From the NCBI GenBank assembly GCA_037892935.1, contig JAYXKI010000001.1, positions 3,286,001 to 3,350,000 on the forward strand: a DNA stretch of 64,000 nucleotides, read 5' to 3'. The DNA comes from Phlebopus portentosus (Eukaryota; Basidiomycota; Agaricomycetes; Boletales; Boletinellaceae). The notes beneath the pieces were generated by a model. That model made no database searches. It saw only the letters and a program-made list of their open reading frames with translations, and was not told where the DNA came from. This document shows, piece by piece, positions 24,626 through 37,030 of the stretch (its first letter is position 1; every line of letters starts with the position of its first letter). The position numbers were made by a program, and so were the translations under genes.

Positions 24626-26380
24626 CTAGGAGGACAATCGAGCGTTGTCGTCGGTATCGAGTCTGTAAAGAAGCCCCCTCAGTATCGGTTCCTTTCAATA
24701 ATGGAATAGCCATATTACATAGGGCATAGGAAGCTTCCTTTCTTCTACTTATGACGAAACCAGTCCCAATCTCAGCGCTTGCGTGTGTCTGCTGTCCCAG
24801 TCCCGCAGCCCGACACGTACAGACCTTCACCCTCAATCCAAGCGCAGCTTCTGATAGGGGGCGATACTTTCATAACACAGACAATTACATCAATGCTACG
24901 TTCCAGGTTCAGAATCCCGAGCGCGCGCAGTGCTACACTCAATTCCTAAAGTTCATTTCCTGTCCGGCGGAACTGGTAGACGCGCATTTCGATGTTTTCA
25001 TCAACAACGCGCGCACAGTAATTCGAGACGATACCAGGAGTAGCTTCAGCGCATCCCAAATAACACAGGACGAAGAAATCGAAATGGCGATGGTGGTGTT
25101 CCGACGGCTATAGATGTTCGAAGAAGCGCCTTGAAGGGCGAAAGAAGTCACATTAATCTGGTTCCGAGGAGACCTCTGTCTGAGTCGTCCGTCACCTTTT
25201 AACGCGCAAAATTACTACACCGGAATCTCTTCAGTGAAGCACACAACCGCGTTCATAGACGCGCAGTACATTCTTCAGTGACCTGACTCGGATACAGCGC
25301 AGGCTAGCGCAGGGGGTGAAGGGAGAGATCTTTTCCGACTTGACGCCGGATAAAGGCACTTCAAGGGCACTAAATGAATACCGGTTAAAGCCGAATAATG
25401 CAACTCCAAAATTAGAATTCATCATTTCAATTCATTTTGGGCAACTCACACAGTATATATAGGACGAAGACGCCCATCCCATAAATTGCCTTCCGGGGCG
25501 AGCGTCTAAGCCAACTGTATGTGTCATATGAATCAAAATTCCGAGAATAGACTGTGCAGCAACTCCGACCGACTGGCTATGCTATTACTGGTACTGGATC
25601 ATTTCAGGAGCCGAGTGCAGTGCGGGAAGGCGACTACTAGAATAGCAAGGGGCTGACAGTGATCTATTTCTGGCCACAGACACACGAAAATTGAGTGATG
25701 TGATTATCAGCGTGATCACACATCGCATTTGTGTTCGCGGCACGGACAAGAATGGAGCTGACGAGAGGTGCTGCGTGCGGAAGAAACACCGGAGCGACGG
25801 GGCGATAGACGAGAGAACCCAAGTGGCTTGGCGCGGGTCATTTGCCGTCCCCATGATACAAAATAGGAGAGGGACGGTGGCGGCGGAGACAAGAGGATGG
25901 CTCAGTGCAAGTACATGCAGGCATTAATATTAATATTAATGTTAATGTTGCTATCGATGGAAATGAAATGTGTTAATAATAAATTCACGCGATTGAGCCG
26001 GTCTGGTCTGTCGTATCCCAAAATAGACTCACGTCACTCTAATCTTGGCCTTGGCGTCTCGTCTCTTTCTTCCCTTCCTCTTCCCTCGTCCTCCTCATCG
26101 TCTCTATGCTCACTGCTCACTGCTCATCTTGCAGCGACCAGGCTGGGCCAGGACAGCAACTCGACGAGTACTGCCATGGGGCTCGGTTCGTATGCAAAAG
26201 GGAGAATCCGGTGGATGACGGAGGGAGTTGTATAATTAGAAAAGAGAGAAACGCCAAGCCAAGGACGAGTGATTCTGATTCTCTCTCAGAGAGACAGCCT
26301 TATTATTATTATTATTTTCACTCTCCCTATATCCTGACCGTCCCATCACTGCCCTCCACTTCTTTCCCTCCTTCCTCCCA
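24626..26380. other. Intergenic region with AT repeats
   Basis: It lies between divergent genes. Apart from an orphan frame at 24751-25113 it holds no gene that I can support. An ATTAAT-type repeat lies at about 25923-25950, and an ATT trinucleotide tract at 26301-26317 in the probable leader of the next gene. Confidence 0.45.
24751..25113 (+). CDS. Orphan single-exon ORF, unknown
   Basis: A 120-codon frame from ATG to TAG, 125 nt upstream of the divergent exonuclease start. The second half looks protein-like (mixed hydrophobic and acidic residues, FDVFINNARTVIRDD, QITQDEEIEMAMVVF), and GC-rich codons resemble nearby genes. I recognise no family. It could equally be a fragment of a larger spliced gene or chance. 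Treat as hypothetical. Confidence 0.25.
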   Translation: MTKPVPISALACVCCPSPAARHVQTFTLNPSAASDRGRYFHNTDNYINATFQVQNPERAQCYTQFLKFISCPAELVDAHFDVFINNARTVIRDDTRSSFSASQITQDEEIEMAMVVFRRL

Positions 26381-27765
26381 ATGGACACTCCACCCTACTC
26401 TGAGACTTCCATCCACACCTCTCCGGGCCATCATTCAATTCACGTTAACGGCGACGCACAGCCTAATGCTCTCGCTCATCCGAACGGTGTCCCTCCCCCG
26501 GGCCCTAACTCGGGTATTGGCTCCGGTGCCGACTCCGGTACAGTCGACATCCGCACGTTATACTCCTCGAGCTGGTCTGCTCTCGACGGTCCTTCCCCGC
26601 CGACTCTCAGAGAGATCCTAACCGCTTACAAACAAAAAGGTGACGGTGACCGCGAAATGCTCCTCGCCATGCTTAACGCGAAGAGTGCCGAGGACCAGGT
26701 GTGTTTCACGTTTATTATTTTTTTTTTTTTTTTTGCATGACTGATGTAAATTTACATTCTCTAAAGCGTATTGCTTCTCAGCTCTCCCTCCGGCGTTCAA
26801 TGATTGAGATTAATAAGTACACGCTCGAGTCGCGCTCGCCGTCGTACTCGCAGCTTCAGTATCCCCAACAGCATACTTCGTCGAGTTCTTCTGGGCATAT
26901 ATACACTTACGTTCCTGAGGAGCACTATGCCTTGGCAGGCTCGAATCACCACCAACATCATCATCAGCAACATCACGCAGCGTCCGTCTCGCCTCCGGCA
27001 CCGCACCACGCTTATCCCTCTGGTTATTCATCCTCTCATAGCCAAGCCACGCGTAGTCATGCGCACCTCCGGGCAGTAGAGTCTCCGCCTCTTTCTTCGG
27101 CTACTCAAAAGAGCGTTTTGTCAGCTACTCGCGCACGAACCTCATCGCTCGCGGGCTCTCATGCAAGAAGCAATGTTCGACTCACTGACGCACGATCTCA
27201 GATGCCGTCTGTCCCCCAAAGTCAGAGCCAACGAAGGAAACGCCCACGCCACTCCCGGTCACGCTCGCGTTCTCCGGGTCCCATCGCCCCAGCGTCCACT
27301 TCACACCACCGCTCGTATACGTACACATACGCCCGATCGCCTCCCGTCTACACGCACTCTGCCCCCCACTCTCATTCCCATTCGGAGGTAGACCCAGAAG
27401 CGGAGCGTTCCTCGTATAGCTCCGCTTCGGATACAGGTTCACCACGGAGCGTGCCAAATGCGTACGTGCAGGGCCAAGCGACGGGCCAAGGTGGAGGTTA
27501 TCCGCGAGCGATGGCGATTGGATCACTCTTATCCACAGGGGCCAAGGCGGGTGCTAACTCCGTCTCGAGCTCTGGTTCACCCTCAAATTCCAGAATAAAT
27601 GGCTCGAGCACTAATGGAGCTGCTCCGAATAGTTCCGCTGCATCAAGCCGGGTGAAGGATGAACGCGCGGAGCGAGATCAGGATATGGATACGGAACAAG
27701 AAAAGGACGAAGCATGGGCTCGCGAGCGTAAGCGAGAACAACGCGCCAACCGCGAGGAACGATAG
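26381..27765 (+). CDS. Ser/His/Arg-rich hypothetical protein
   Basis: Exons 26381-26698 and 26767-27765 give 438 residues. The intron contains a run of about 17 T. The only ordered-looking part spans the intron: residues 80-120 (LREILTAYKQKGDGDREMLL, then AKSAEDQRIASQLSLRRSM), probably two or three helices. The remainder is low-complexity: His/Gln-rich around residue 165, Ser/Arg-rich around 270 (SRSRSRSPGP), and a charged C-terminal helix rich in Glu and Arg. The SR-like and basic content suggests a nuclear protein. I do not recognise the family. ATG 26381 follows a CT-rich leader, supporting the start. Confidence 0.7.
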
Positions 27766-30700
27766 TTATTCTACAAGCGATGCGCTCCCTTCTTCTGCAA
27801 TGTAAAATATTGGTTTGTCTCGATAAAGCTAAGTTATGATGTACATGGGCTCCCATGTTTTTTTTTCCTATCCTTCCTTCCTTCCCGCGTCTATCTACTA
27901 TCTATGTTGAATCTGTCTTTGCGCATTGTATGCGAAATCTGTTTTCATCTCTGTCCCCTCCACGAGTATTATTTTCCTCTCGGTTTTCTGTCGGTATAGT
28001 GTATCGTCATTCTGCATTCTCGACGCTGAACGAAAGTCGCGTATTTTCGCTGCATTTGCCGCTATCTATAGGTATGCTTCCTCGCGAGAGAATGTACAAG
28101 ACATTCGTATGTATGTATTGCGCAGCAGTCCTCCCGCCGAGGAAATCTGATCGTATACGCACGCGTTCATCCGAAACACTAGGGACAAATACCAAGAGCC
28201 AAGTACTGAAGGGTTATCTGGAGAAATTGGAACCGGGAACACCTTGGCTGCGGATAAATATACTGAGCCCGAGCGAAAATATATAGCGAGAACACTCGCA
28301 GTATTGCGCAGTGTATGTACATTGTAATCGTACTTCAGTCACTATCGCGTACAAACATATAAATAATACGAACTCGTGCAAGACCAAGACCAAGACCAAG
28401 AAGAGGGGGCTGATCCTGGCCCTGGGCTGGGAATGGGATGGGGAAAGAGAAAGCGCTGTTTTTCCCTCTATGAGCGGTGGCTTGTCCAATTGATATTGGC
28501 ATTGATTCCTGAATACTGAATACAGGTTATCGAATATCAATACATATCAATTCATACATGTACATTTTATTATTACTGTAGTTGGAACGTTCACTTGGGT
28601 ATGCGGCGCCTCCTGCTTTCAACAACCATAAGTACTAACTTGGACTAGTTGGATGCGTTTGGCTCAAGACACCGACGGAATCGTTGTTTTAGTCACGTCG
28701 TGGGGCATAAGCATAAGCTCTTAGCCATGGGCAAAGAAGCCGATACACTCGCAGTGTGCAGGAATAGAGAAAAAAACCCTCCAGTTTGGCTGGGTAGAGT
28801 AGCGACCAGTACTTACTACAGTAGACTATAGTAAGGCGAGGGATATTTACGTTTCGCGGTTATGTACAGCAGTTTCCTTGGTGCTTGGTACTCGAGACGC
28901 AAAGCCCTATGTTGTCAGTTCCAAGCCGCTAAGAAAACTGCGCCGGGAGGCGGGTTGTACGGAGACGGAGTACGGGAAACGGGAAGACAGACACGTTTTT
29001 TCTCGGCCGGGTCCCGATCTAAATATAGAAAGAAGTCACTTATTTTATACGACTAGAAAGAGTCATCGCCTGAAACAGACCGAAAGGAACTTGAGCCGAA
29101 AACTTATCTCCCCCTTCCTTTCGCTTTTAATTCCGAATCCGGGCTGGGGAAGCAGCGCCAAGCACAAGGGTCGCTTGTGAGAGTTTCTTTTTACTGTGCA
29201 TGTGTCACTAAGGTTTTGAAGAAAGGGTTTCATTCATATTTCATATGGAAGGAAGCCGAGCGGGATGATTATAGGACGCTTCGACGACCTTGGGCTAAGT
29301 ATACATAACTCGTACGCAGGGGAAACTTAACTTTAGATTAGGAGAAAAGAAGCAAGAAGAGATGTTGATATGCTTGAATTGGCCCAAACGCATATGCGTA
29401 TCTTTTCTCGATTGGGTGGTGTGTTCATTCAAATTTGCCCAGAGTTATAGATAGAAATTTAAGTAATTGATTTATATCGATAAGGGTCCGTGACGCACTT
29501 CGTCCACATGCAGGATCCCTCGTGGTCGATTTGAAAGAAAGTGTAAGAATAGCTTGCTTGCGGACTGACACTGGGCCGACGAGGACGAGTAGAATAGGTA
29601 CGTATATTTCGACGGAACGATGAAAATCTCGGGATTAGACGAGGATGACGAGTGAATAATAAGTACAATAATGTCGTCGAGTCTTCAAACCTTCCGGATG
29701 GTCGTTCGTATGAGAGATGATATCAATAGGCACCGTACACGAGGAAACTGACACTTGAGATAGTCTTGGAAGTGTCGGCACCGCGCAGTAAGTTTTCGAG
29801 CAGGCTGCGAAAAAAAAAAAATAGATCCCGTTCATATGGAGACAAAATTGGACTTCCCATCCTCCCAAGCCAAGAGTCTCATGGTCACTGGGCAGCCATC
29901 CAGCCAGCCACCGAGTTTTCACACCTCGCAATCTGCGCCCACGGAACCGGGCCTCCTCCATTCAGTGCTGTTCTAAGTATAATGTAAGATCATGAACATC
30001 ATCACCCCCTTCTGGGACGCCCATCCCATCCAGGGCATATCATGCTCTATACTCGTGTATCAGACGGATTTGTTAAGGACCGATCAGGACCTGTGCAGAA
30101 GAAAGTTGCTGGCGTCCATACTCACACATATCATTGATGGGTATAGCAGATATGATTTAATATTGCGCGATACTGATGTGTTCTTAGATGGAGATGGAGT
30201 GATTTGAAGGAGCGACTGAGCGATAATAACTGAGATGATACTCACCCGAGCTGATGGGATGTGCATCCCCTGTGGGAGCTGATGGGCATGCCAAGACCAG
30301 AAACAGGAAAAGAAGAAGAACTCTTGCGTAGAGTTAAAAATAACCACTACTGTCTCTCGAATGTCCTCCGCGGAAATGATTGATGTGGTGAGCAGGGAAA
30401 TAACTGTGACCTACAACATTAAGTAATACGCTAAGTGTAGTTACATGGGATCTATACTGTAGCTCTTGGGTTACCGGGAAGAAGCTTGCCAAATTGAGGT
30501 CTGAAAATAGCTTCTCGTGAGAAGGTGCGAAGCATAAAATAAATGCATCCACTTTACTCTTGTTTACATCGAATTCTCGCTGGTGATGAATTAGTGCATC
30601 ATATCTCCTGCCAAATGTTCACCCTTCTTGTTGTGGAGAGAACTTGGGACAAACCTGGACCGGTGCCTACTGAAACCCGTAATCCTCCGGCTACGCTTGA

Positions 30701-31014
30701 CCAAAACAAGCAACTACCAATAACAAAGGGCCGAGAACTGTGGGTCCAATGACGCAATTACTCCATTTGGCTGCATCTGTGGTTCTTCCACCATGGGCCT
30801 TCTCGTTTCTTGTAAATACGCGCTCAGTTCCAAAATCTACTACCTCCACTTCAACCAGTTCCCCTTTTCTACTTCCGTCGCCTCCTCGCTTGCAAAATAC
30901 GTACGCTGCTCGGTTTCACCCATCCTCTGGCTGTTGACTTTCAGTTAAACCGTTACAATCCTTCAATCTCATCGATCATCTTAGCATAGATTCCCCCCTC
31001 CCTGTACGACAGTT
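27766..31014. other. 3.2-kb gap without a supported gene
   Basis: T-rich sequence near 27855-28000 is probably the 3' region of the previous gene. A GACCAA-type repeat lies at about 28378-28402 and a run of 12 A at 29810-29821. On the - strand at 30084-30420 a weak frame includes a hydrophobic stretch, but no convincing spliced gene can be built. A CT-rich tract near 30840-31010 is the leader of the next gene. Confidence 0.45.
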
Positions 31015-31281
31015 ATGTCAGACAACATTCAGGCCGCGAAGAAACGCTATTCGCAACAGCTCGCTGCTTATACGCGCCAGCAATTCCGCGTCGCACAATC
31101 CGCACTAGAGGCCGCGCGAGCTGCTAATGGTACCCGTACCAATGGAGACTCACGCCCTCGGGCTGCTGCTGGTGAAGACTCGGGCCGCCATCGCTCTCGC
31201 TCTAGAGACAGTCACCATACTCGTAACTTCCGCGTTGTTGACTTTGCCCAAAAGGCACCGCTTGTCAACGGCACCGCATAA
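31015..31281 (+). CDS. 88-residue hypothetical protein
   Basis: A single-exon frame with a clear CT-rich leader and ATG at 31015. The N-terminal 40 residues form a probable helix (AAKKRYSQQLAAYTRQQF, then ALEAARAAN). The middle is Arg/Ser-rich (RHRSRSRDSHH) and the C-terminus has FRVVDFAQKAPLVNG. Codon use matches neighbouring genes. No family is recognised. It is small and basic, so a nucleic-acid or ribosome-associated role is possible but only a guess. Confidence 0.6.
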   Translation: MSDNIQAAKKRYSQQLAAYTRQQFRVAQSALEAARAANGTRTNGDSRPRAAAGEDSGRHRSRSRDSHHTRNFRVVDFAQKAPLVNGTA

Positions 31282-32104
31282 AGAACATTTTCAAAAGTAA
31301 TTAGTTTTGCAAGTTGCCTCTGTAAAGTTGGAAACTAATTCCTATGTAGTGGAAAACACCACCTCGACCTGTACCAGATAGCTACAAATCTTCCCCCCTC
31401 GCTTGATATATCACTTCAATACTGGTAGCTAAACGGCGACACTACCACCATCGCAACGCCTCGTACACAATATTATCGTGACACTTTCGCACTGCATAAG
31501 CCGGAGTTTCCCCATTTTATTTCATTTCGTAGTCATTCTCGGATCACTTCATACTTCATGGACACATGCATCGCAAGCACTGCCTGTACAGTATGACATG
31601 CATTGATACTGCTTTCGGATTTCATTTTTCATTTACTGTATGACGAGCGACCCTGAATTCTTATACGTGTATATAGCCCGTTAACTTGCATCCTCGGTAG
31701 CTAATTGCCTCCAGGTGCTCGGACGCAGAGTCTCTAATGTACTTTTATTAAATGCAATACAGTAGACATAAATAGATACCATCATAAATACATATAAATT
31801 ATGTATGTATGCGGATGATTGACAGAGCTGAGGAGTGCTGAAACGCCTTTGGCAAGCTTTCTAAACCGAGGATGTTGTAAGTATCGCACAGAACGGCATT
31901 TCGTCATTCAACTCTGTCCAGTGAATTCTGAAATACACAATGTGGTGTAAGTTTTACGCTAATGACGACACGTTTGGGGAGAGATTTGCACTTCCGTCAT
32001 AGTGATTACGGAAGAGTATTGAACATCATACAGCAAGTACGCCATCTGTGGAAGATGGTGTAGTAAGACGGTATCCGCGCCGTGGTTAGTAGTAAGTAAT
32101 TCAG
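31282..32104. other. Convergent intergenic region
   Basis: 3' territory of the small protein (+) and the gene at 32105 (-). It is AT-rich, with repeated ATACATA-like motifs near 31766-31812. No gene is seen. Confidence 0.5.
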
Positions 32105-32849
32105 TCAGGCGTCGGACCAGATGCCCACACCAAGCAGACCTGCCCAGGCTCCCGATTCCGGAAGCCGTCCGAGAAGGAAATGTAGCACCACATCCTCAGC
32201 GGATACGCTAAATGCGAAGTTGTGCGAGAGTTTGGCGAGGAGCGAAGAAAGGCGTTGCACGTCAGCGTCTTGAGCGGAGGCTTTGAAAGTGACAGGTGCG
32301 CGAGTCTCTGACGATATGGCTAGCGGCATAATCTTGAGGATACTTGTTTAATCTCCAATGCACCATATCATCATGAAGTAAGAATTACATACCTTTGAAG
32401 AATGTAAGCGAGTCTAGTCCTAGACTGGATAGCACCGCTCGAGCCTTCTTTTCGACTCCATCCTCAGGGTTGATCTCCACACTCCCCGCAGATAGCAGAA
32501 GGCCAACGTCCGCATACTCGTCGCTCTCGCTCGCGTGGCCGGCAAGGACGCTGGAGCAAGCATGTGCCGGCGCAACAGCTCGCGCCGATTCTGCGATTTC
32601 CCTGACAAGTCCTAAGCCGCTCCCTTCATCGATAGTTCTCTTGGAGTCGGAGTCGAGTATGATAATGAAGGACGAGACGTCGAGCTTCAGCTGTTTCTGC
32701 GCTTGCAAACCGCAGAGAATCCGCACGGCGTTGATAGTTTTCGCGACAGCATCTATATCATCGAATGAAGTATTCGCACTCGCTGTACTATCGAAATCCT
32801 CCAGAGGGATGTATCCAGATACAGTATCTATAATCTTTTGCGCGAGCAT
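32105..32849 (-). CDS. Hypothetical protein, 5' end uncertain
   Basis: Exons 32393-32849 and 32105-32319 join in phase to 223 residues. The acceptor at 32320-32321 (CCGCTAG) is the only one that keeps the downstream frame. The protein is Ala/Ser-rich with alternating helices and strands (SSFIIILDSDSKRTIDEGSG; RLSSLLAKLSHNFAFSVSAE). I do not recognise it. Sequence upstream to 33173 on this strand has protein-like pieces (MKAVKYRPSELKGDLLART) that could be earlier exons. They would abut the biotin synthase start, but no clean splice path was found, so ATG 32849 is provisional. Confidence 0.55.
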
Positions 32850-33173
32850 TTTTGTTTCCTTGAGGAAGAGCTTCAGAATTAGCGGAGGAAAGTGAGATGT
32901 CTATGACGAAACGCGTTGATCTCATTGACAGGCTCGCCGCCAAGAAGATCGGCAATCATTGATGGATGTTATGTAATCCAACCATCGATCCCGAGGGATT
33001 GGGATTTCTTCTGAAAATCTTCACCTGATTCCGAGTCGTCCACTCTTACTCCGTCTTAAAGAGGCGCATATACGGACCTCTGCGGGTGATAGGTCGGCAT
33101 AGGGTTTCACTAAGACGGTTCTCGCTAAGAGATCACCCTTCAGCTCACTTGGACGGTATTTGACGGCTTTCAT
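32850..33173. promoter_or_regulatory. Bidirectional promoter region
   Basis: 324 nt between the divergent starts at 32849 (-) and 33174 (+). It must hold the biotin synthase promoter unless further exons of the - strand gene extend into it. No specific element was identified. Confidence 0.4.
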
Positions 33174-34840
33174 ATGTTCAGAAGACTCGTTCTCGTATCT
33201 GCGCCGGCAGGCCCGGCACTGCGGCGTTCGTTGGCTACCCATGTATCTCCGCATCCCGCCACGGCTGCTGCTGTAACCGCTGCAGCTGTCTCGCCACCGC
33301 CGACGCGTCACGACTGGACGAAGCGGGAAATCCAGGAGATATACGATTCGCCACTGCTTGATCTAGTTTTTCGCGCAGCGGGTGTGCATAGGCAGTTTCA
33401 TGACCCAAAGAAGGTTCAGCTGTGCACGCTTATGAACATAAAGAGTGTGTAATTTCTATATGTAATATAAACCGGATGCTAACCTGCGAACCAATCAGCT
33501 GGGGGATGTACAGAGGATTGTGCGTACCGATTCATGTCATTCAACCAGTAGATCTTACACTCTTTCTATTATAGGCAAATACTGTTCTCAATCTTCGCGC
33601 CACAAAACGGAGACGAAGGCACAAAAGCTAGTAGACTTGGAGCCCGTGCTCGAGGCAGCTCGACAGGCCAAGGCAAACGGTAGTACTCGGTTCTGCATGG
33701 GAGCAGCTTGGCGAGATCTTGCAGGTCGAAAACGCGGATTTGAGCGTATTTTGCAAATGGTACGTGAAGTTCGCGGGATGGGCATGGAGGTATGTACAAC
33801 GCTTGGGATGCTGTCTGCTGAGCAAGCAAGGCAACTCAAAGAGGCGTGCGTCGTTTGAACATCCGATTTAAAAGCGATTTCTGATTGTATGTTAGTGGAC
33901 TGACCGCATATAACCACAATTTGGATACTTCCCGAGAATTTTATCCGTCGGTACGGATCATTTTCTGATTTTAAGCTACCTTCGTTAGAAAATGTATCCA
34001 GGTTATCACGACTCGATCGTATGACGAGCGGCTCGAAACTATCGCGAATGTACGGGATGCTGGTATAAGTGTGTGCTCTGGTGGTATCCTAGGCCTGGGA
34101 GAATCGAAAGAAGATCGTGTCGGTCTGATCTGGGAAGTTTCCAAGTGGGTCGCGGCTATATGTTTCTTTGTTGATGTAATTAGTATTGATGATGCGTCAC
34201 TTCAGCATGCCAGAACACCCGGAATCCTTCCCTGTCAATGCACTTGTTCCTATTCCGGGAACTCCGATGGAAAATAACGAGGTATGATCGAGTATCAGAC
34301 GGTCAGAGTCATCGAGATTCTTAATTGCCCTTAGCCTGTCCCTGTTCATTCCCTCATTCGAACAATCGCAACTGCACGAATAGTGCTTCCTTCGACCATC
34401 ATTCGATTAGCTGCGGGTCGACAAACTTTATCGGAGGCGGAGCAAGCGATGTGCTTTATGTCGGGCGCAAACGCGGTCTTCACGGGCGAGAAGATGTTGA
34501 CCACTCCATGTACGTCTATTTGTTTCGGAGCTTCATTGATCGAAGTCCGTGGTTCTCTCGATAGACAACTGACGATGACAAACAATTTGCTTCCGGATGT
34601 ACAGGTTCGCCATGGGATGAGGTAAGCTCTCAGTTTCCTGAAATCAAACGCTTCGTGTGCCTTACTCCATTCTGACAGGATAAGGCGATGATGGCGCGAT
34701 GGGGTCTAGAAGGGATGCAGAGCTTTGAACAAGCACGCGCGTCCAGCAAGGAAAGAAGACAAGAGGCTGGATGTCTTGATGCGATCGACGCTTCTAGAAC
34801 TGTGGACGTCAAACGGGCTTTGGCGTCAGAAGTGGCCTAA
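33174..34840 (+). CDS. BIO2: Biotin synthase, mitochondrial (radical SAM)
   Basis: It inserts sulfur into dethiobiotin, the last step of biotin synthesis, using a radical-SAM [4Fe-4S] cluster and an auxiliary cluster. Nine exons (33174-33444, 33499-33519, 33575-33845, 33896-33950, 34002-34144, 34206-34281, 34335-34509, 34605-34621, 34679-34840) give 396 residues. The N-terminus is an Arg/Ala-rich mitochondrial presequence. Visible motifs are [14 protein letters not shown], the cluster motif [34 protein letters not shown]-type [11 protein letters not shown], and [16 protein letters not shown]. The second exon is 21 nt and carries the first cluster Cys; the second cluster Cys is split by the following intron. 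The eighth exon is 17 nt. Confidence 0.95.
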
Positions 34841-35410
34841 AAGCAGGAATGATATATGGGATAATGTAAAAAGAGTGTAGGGAATAGAAGAACTGACGAA
34901 TCCGCTTATCCAGATGCTTCAGAACGGCGTCTAGACAGGCGCAAATCATTTCGAAGTGGCCTGTTTCCAAATAGAGGTGTCGCGAATTTTCTCACAGAAC
35001 ACCATCAATTCCACTCAACATCTACAAAAGCCCAACACGTCCAAGCTGTGTGATGTCTTCTTTCTTGGTATCTGGGGCCTCCGTGTATCTCTACTTCTCC
35101 TCTGGTACTTTGATAGCGATATTTGTCTTCCCCGATTCTCTTCAGCTTTTCATGGGCGGAAATGAAGGGCGCTTTTCATACCAGCCTCTACCGCTCACTT
35201 GCTGCTGCTTGATTCTGCACTCGATCCTGCCGGAGCTCCGCTATATGCTCTTCTTTCTGTTGGCTACATCGGGCGTTTATAATATGGCGGCAATCTGGTG
35301 TGCACGAGGATTGCGTCTTATAAGCCTACGCGCTGGACTCGCAGTCAAAAACACTCCGGCTCATCTCGAACGGCCATCATCCTTATCCTCTTAATTTACT
35401 AGAAAGTGTC
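34841..35410. other. Intergenic, promoter of the gene at 35411
   Basis: A hydrophobic frame is open at 35050-35394 but has no recognisable protein and biased, low-complexity content. No gene is called. Confidence 0.45.
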
Positions 35411-36651
35411 ATGTACAACTACGCCACAAACCCAGAGTCATCTCCTACGAACTCTGCGTCTTCGGGAACCTCTGACCTCTCATCTGTGTGGTGGGGTTCG
35501 GGCGACGTCTTTGGTGGCACGCCGAGTAGCTTTACCTCTGTGTCAAGTGGCTATTCTGGTTTCAGCGAGGGTCCGTCAAATGCGTGTATGCCTGGAGGGT
35601 CCGGACAGATGCAGATGCGTTTCTCTGGTATGTCGCAAGACGGAAACGTAAGGATTATGCCTCAGCCTTCTCACTCGCAAGCGCGCCCTCCGCATAATCC
35701 GTCCAAGTCAGACTAGAATAGCCTTCCTTGCTTTTTACCATCTGCTAAATGCCTGCTTTTTTGCGAATAGATATGTCTCAATTTCTACTCAGTACGTGTT
35801 TGCTACTCCACAACGAGTGCCTGTGCTAGCGTAAGTACCGGACATTGCTCTGACTTTCCAAGGGTACTTATTAATCACTAATTGATTTGAATCCTAGGAG
35901 GGTATCCATCGTCGATTATAGAGGGAACATACTATACGATAGTTTCGTACGGCCGACGTAAGAATTTATGTTTGCATGTGCTCCGGCATAGAGATTTGGA
36001 TTTTGACTTTTCACAGCCATCAGATCGAGGATTTGCGATCATCCATAACTGGACTTCTTCCTGAACACTTGCTCTCCATCGAAGGTAGACTATCCCTTAA
36101 GATTTCTGTCTAAGCGACACGCTGATGAAACCATTCACTGTCCGGAAAGCAATGCACCCTTCGGTTGTTAAAGAACAGGTCTCTGCACTATTTCAGGGGA
36201 AGATCATTATCGGCCATGCGCTCTGGATGCACTTTTCAGTACGCGAACTGTATCCAGTTACTTGCAAGAATGCTAATAAGTGCTGTTGAAGCTTCTCGGA
36301 TTAAGGCATCCTGCGCTCGACACTCGCGATGTCGCGCTGTACCTCCCTTTCCACCGTTCAGTCAGCTCATCGACCGTCACGCCGCTCAAATCACTGGTCT
36401 CGCATCTCATGCGAAGGAAGATTGGAAGGTCATACGAGCATCCTGTACGTTCTTTTTCAGATATCACCTGATATTCTTAGCCTAAAATACTGACGGGGGA
36501 AATCCACCGCGCTTCCGGTAATAAGCTAGAAGAGGCGCGCGCTGCTTTGGATTTGTTCCGATCATACGAGGATTCTTGGGAGGACGACATCCGCGGGGGT
36601 ACATGGCCTTCTGCACTCCCACCGACCGCTTTCAGTCAATTCTTCACGTAG
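35411..36651 (+). CDS. REX4/ISG20-fold exonuclease-like protein, catalytic residues apparently lost
   Basis: Exons 35411-35647, 35793-35830, 35898-35957, 36017-36084, 36150-36238, 36292-36444 and 36481-36651 give 271 residues. After an 80-residue Ser/Gly-rich start comes an RNase H-like exonuclease fold like REXO4: LARVSIVDYRGNILYDSFVRP, ITGLLPEHLL, GKIIIGHALWMHFSLLGLRHP, DTRDVALYLPF and EEARAALDLFRSYE. In active members an Asp-x-Glu precedes the first block, GHAL is followed by an Asp, and the last block has His-x4-Asp. Here the first is missing, the Asp position reads His, and the last reads Asn/Glu. It is probably an inactive binding protein. The first intron (35648-35792, 145 nt) is the least certain join. 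Confidence 0.68.
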
Positions 36652-37030
36652 GGTTGGGCTTCACCCGGGAGGTCCATCAATTCATTCGCTTTCGTTTTCC
36701 GCTTTCGTTCATAATAGATGCAAGTTACTAACTGATCCGTTCAAGTGTGCTCAGAAAGGCCACTAGATTTGTACTCCCTTTTTCTGGTCCTTCGTGCTCG
36801 TTTTTATTCGATTTTCATGATAGACTTACTTTCGCACTCGTGTCTTATGCTTATTCCTTTTATTAATATTTACGACGTAGAACAGAGGCAGAGGCAGAGA
36901 AGAATGGTCGTAGGGTTATAACTGCTGAATGAGGAAGTGTCGCGTAAACCCTAGGATCTGCAGGCCAAATTAAGCATTACAGTTTACGAGACCACTGAAT
37001 GTTGCTCGACTTCTATCTCACTTGTTTGCC
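36652..37030. other. Intergenic
   Basis: 3' end of the exonuclease-like gene and promoter of the next gene. No feature is seen. Confidence 0.5.

Noticed and set aside
28378..28402. Tandem GACCAA units considered as a CRISPR-like or satellite array
   Set aside because: Only about four 6-nt units with no spacers; a simple microsatellite.
30084..30420. Hydrophobic, signal-peptide-like - strand frame
   Set aside because: No convincing start, exon chain or family; Phe and Leu runs come from a purine-rich tract on the other strand.
32395..32895. 166-codon frame on the + strand
   Set aside because: Antisense to the hypothetical gene at 32105-32849, which has better composition and a consistent splice; the + frame is Ser-rich and without motifs.
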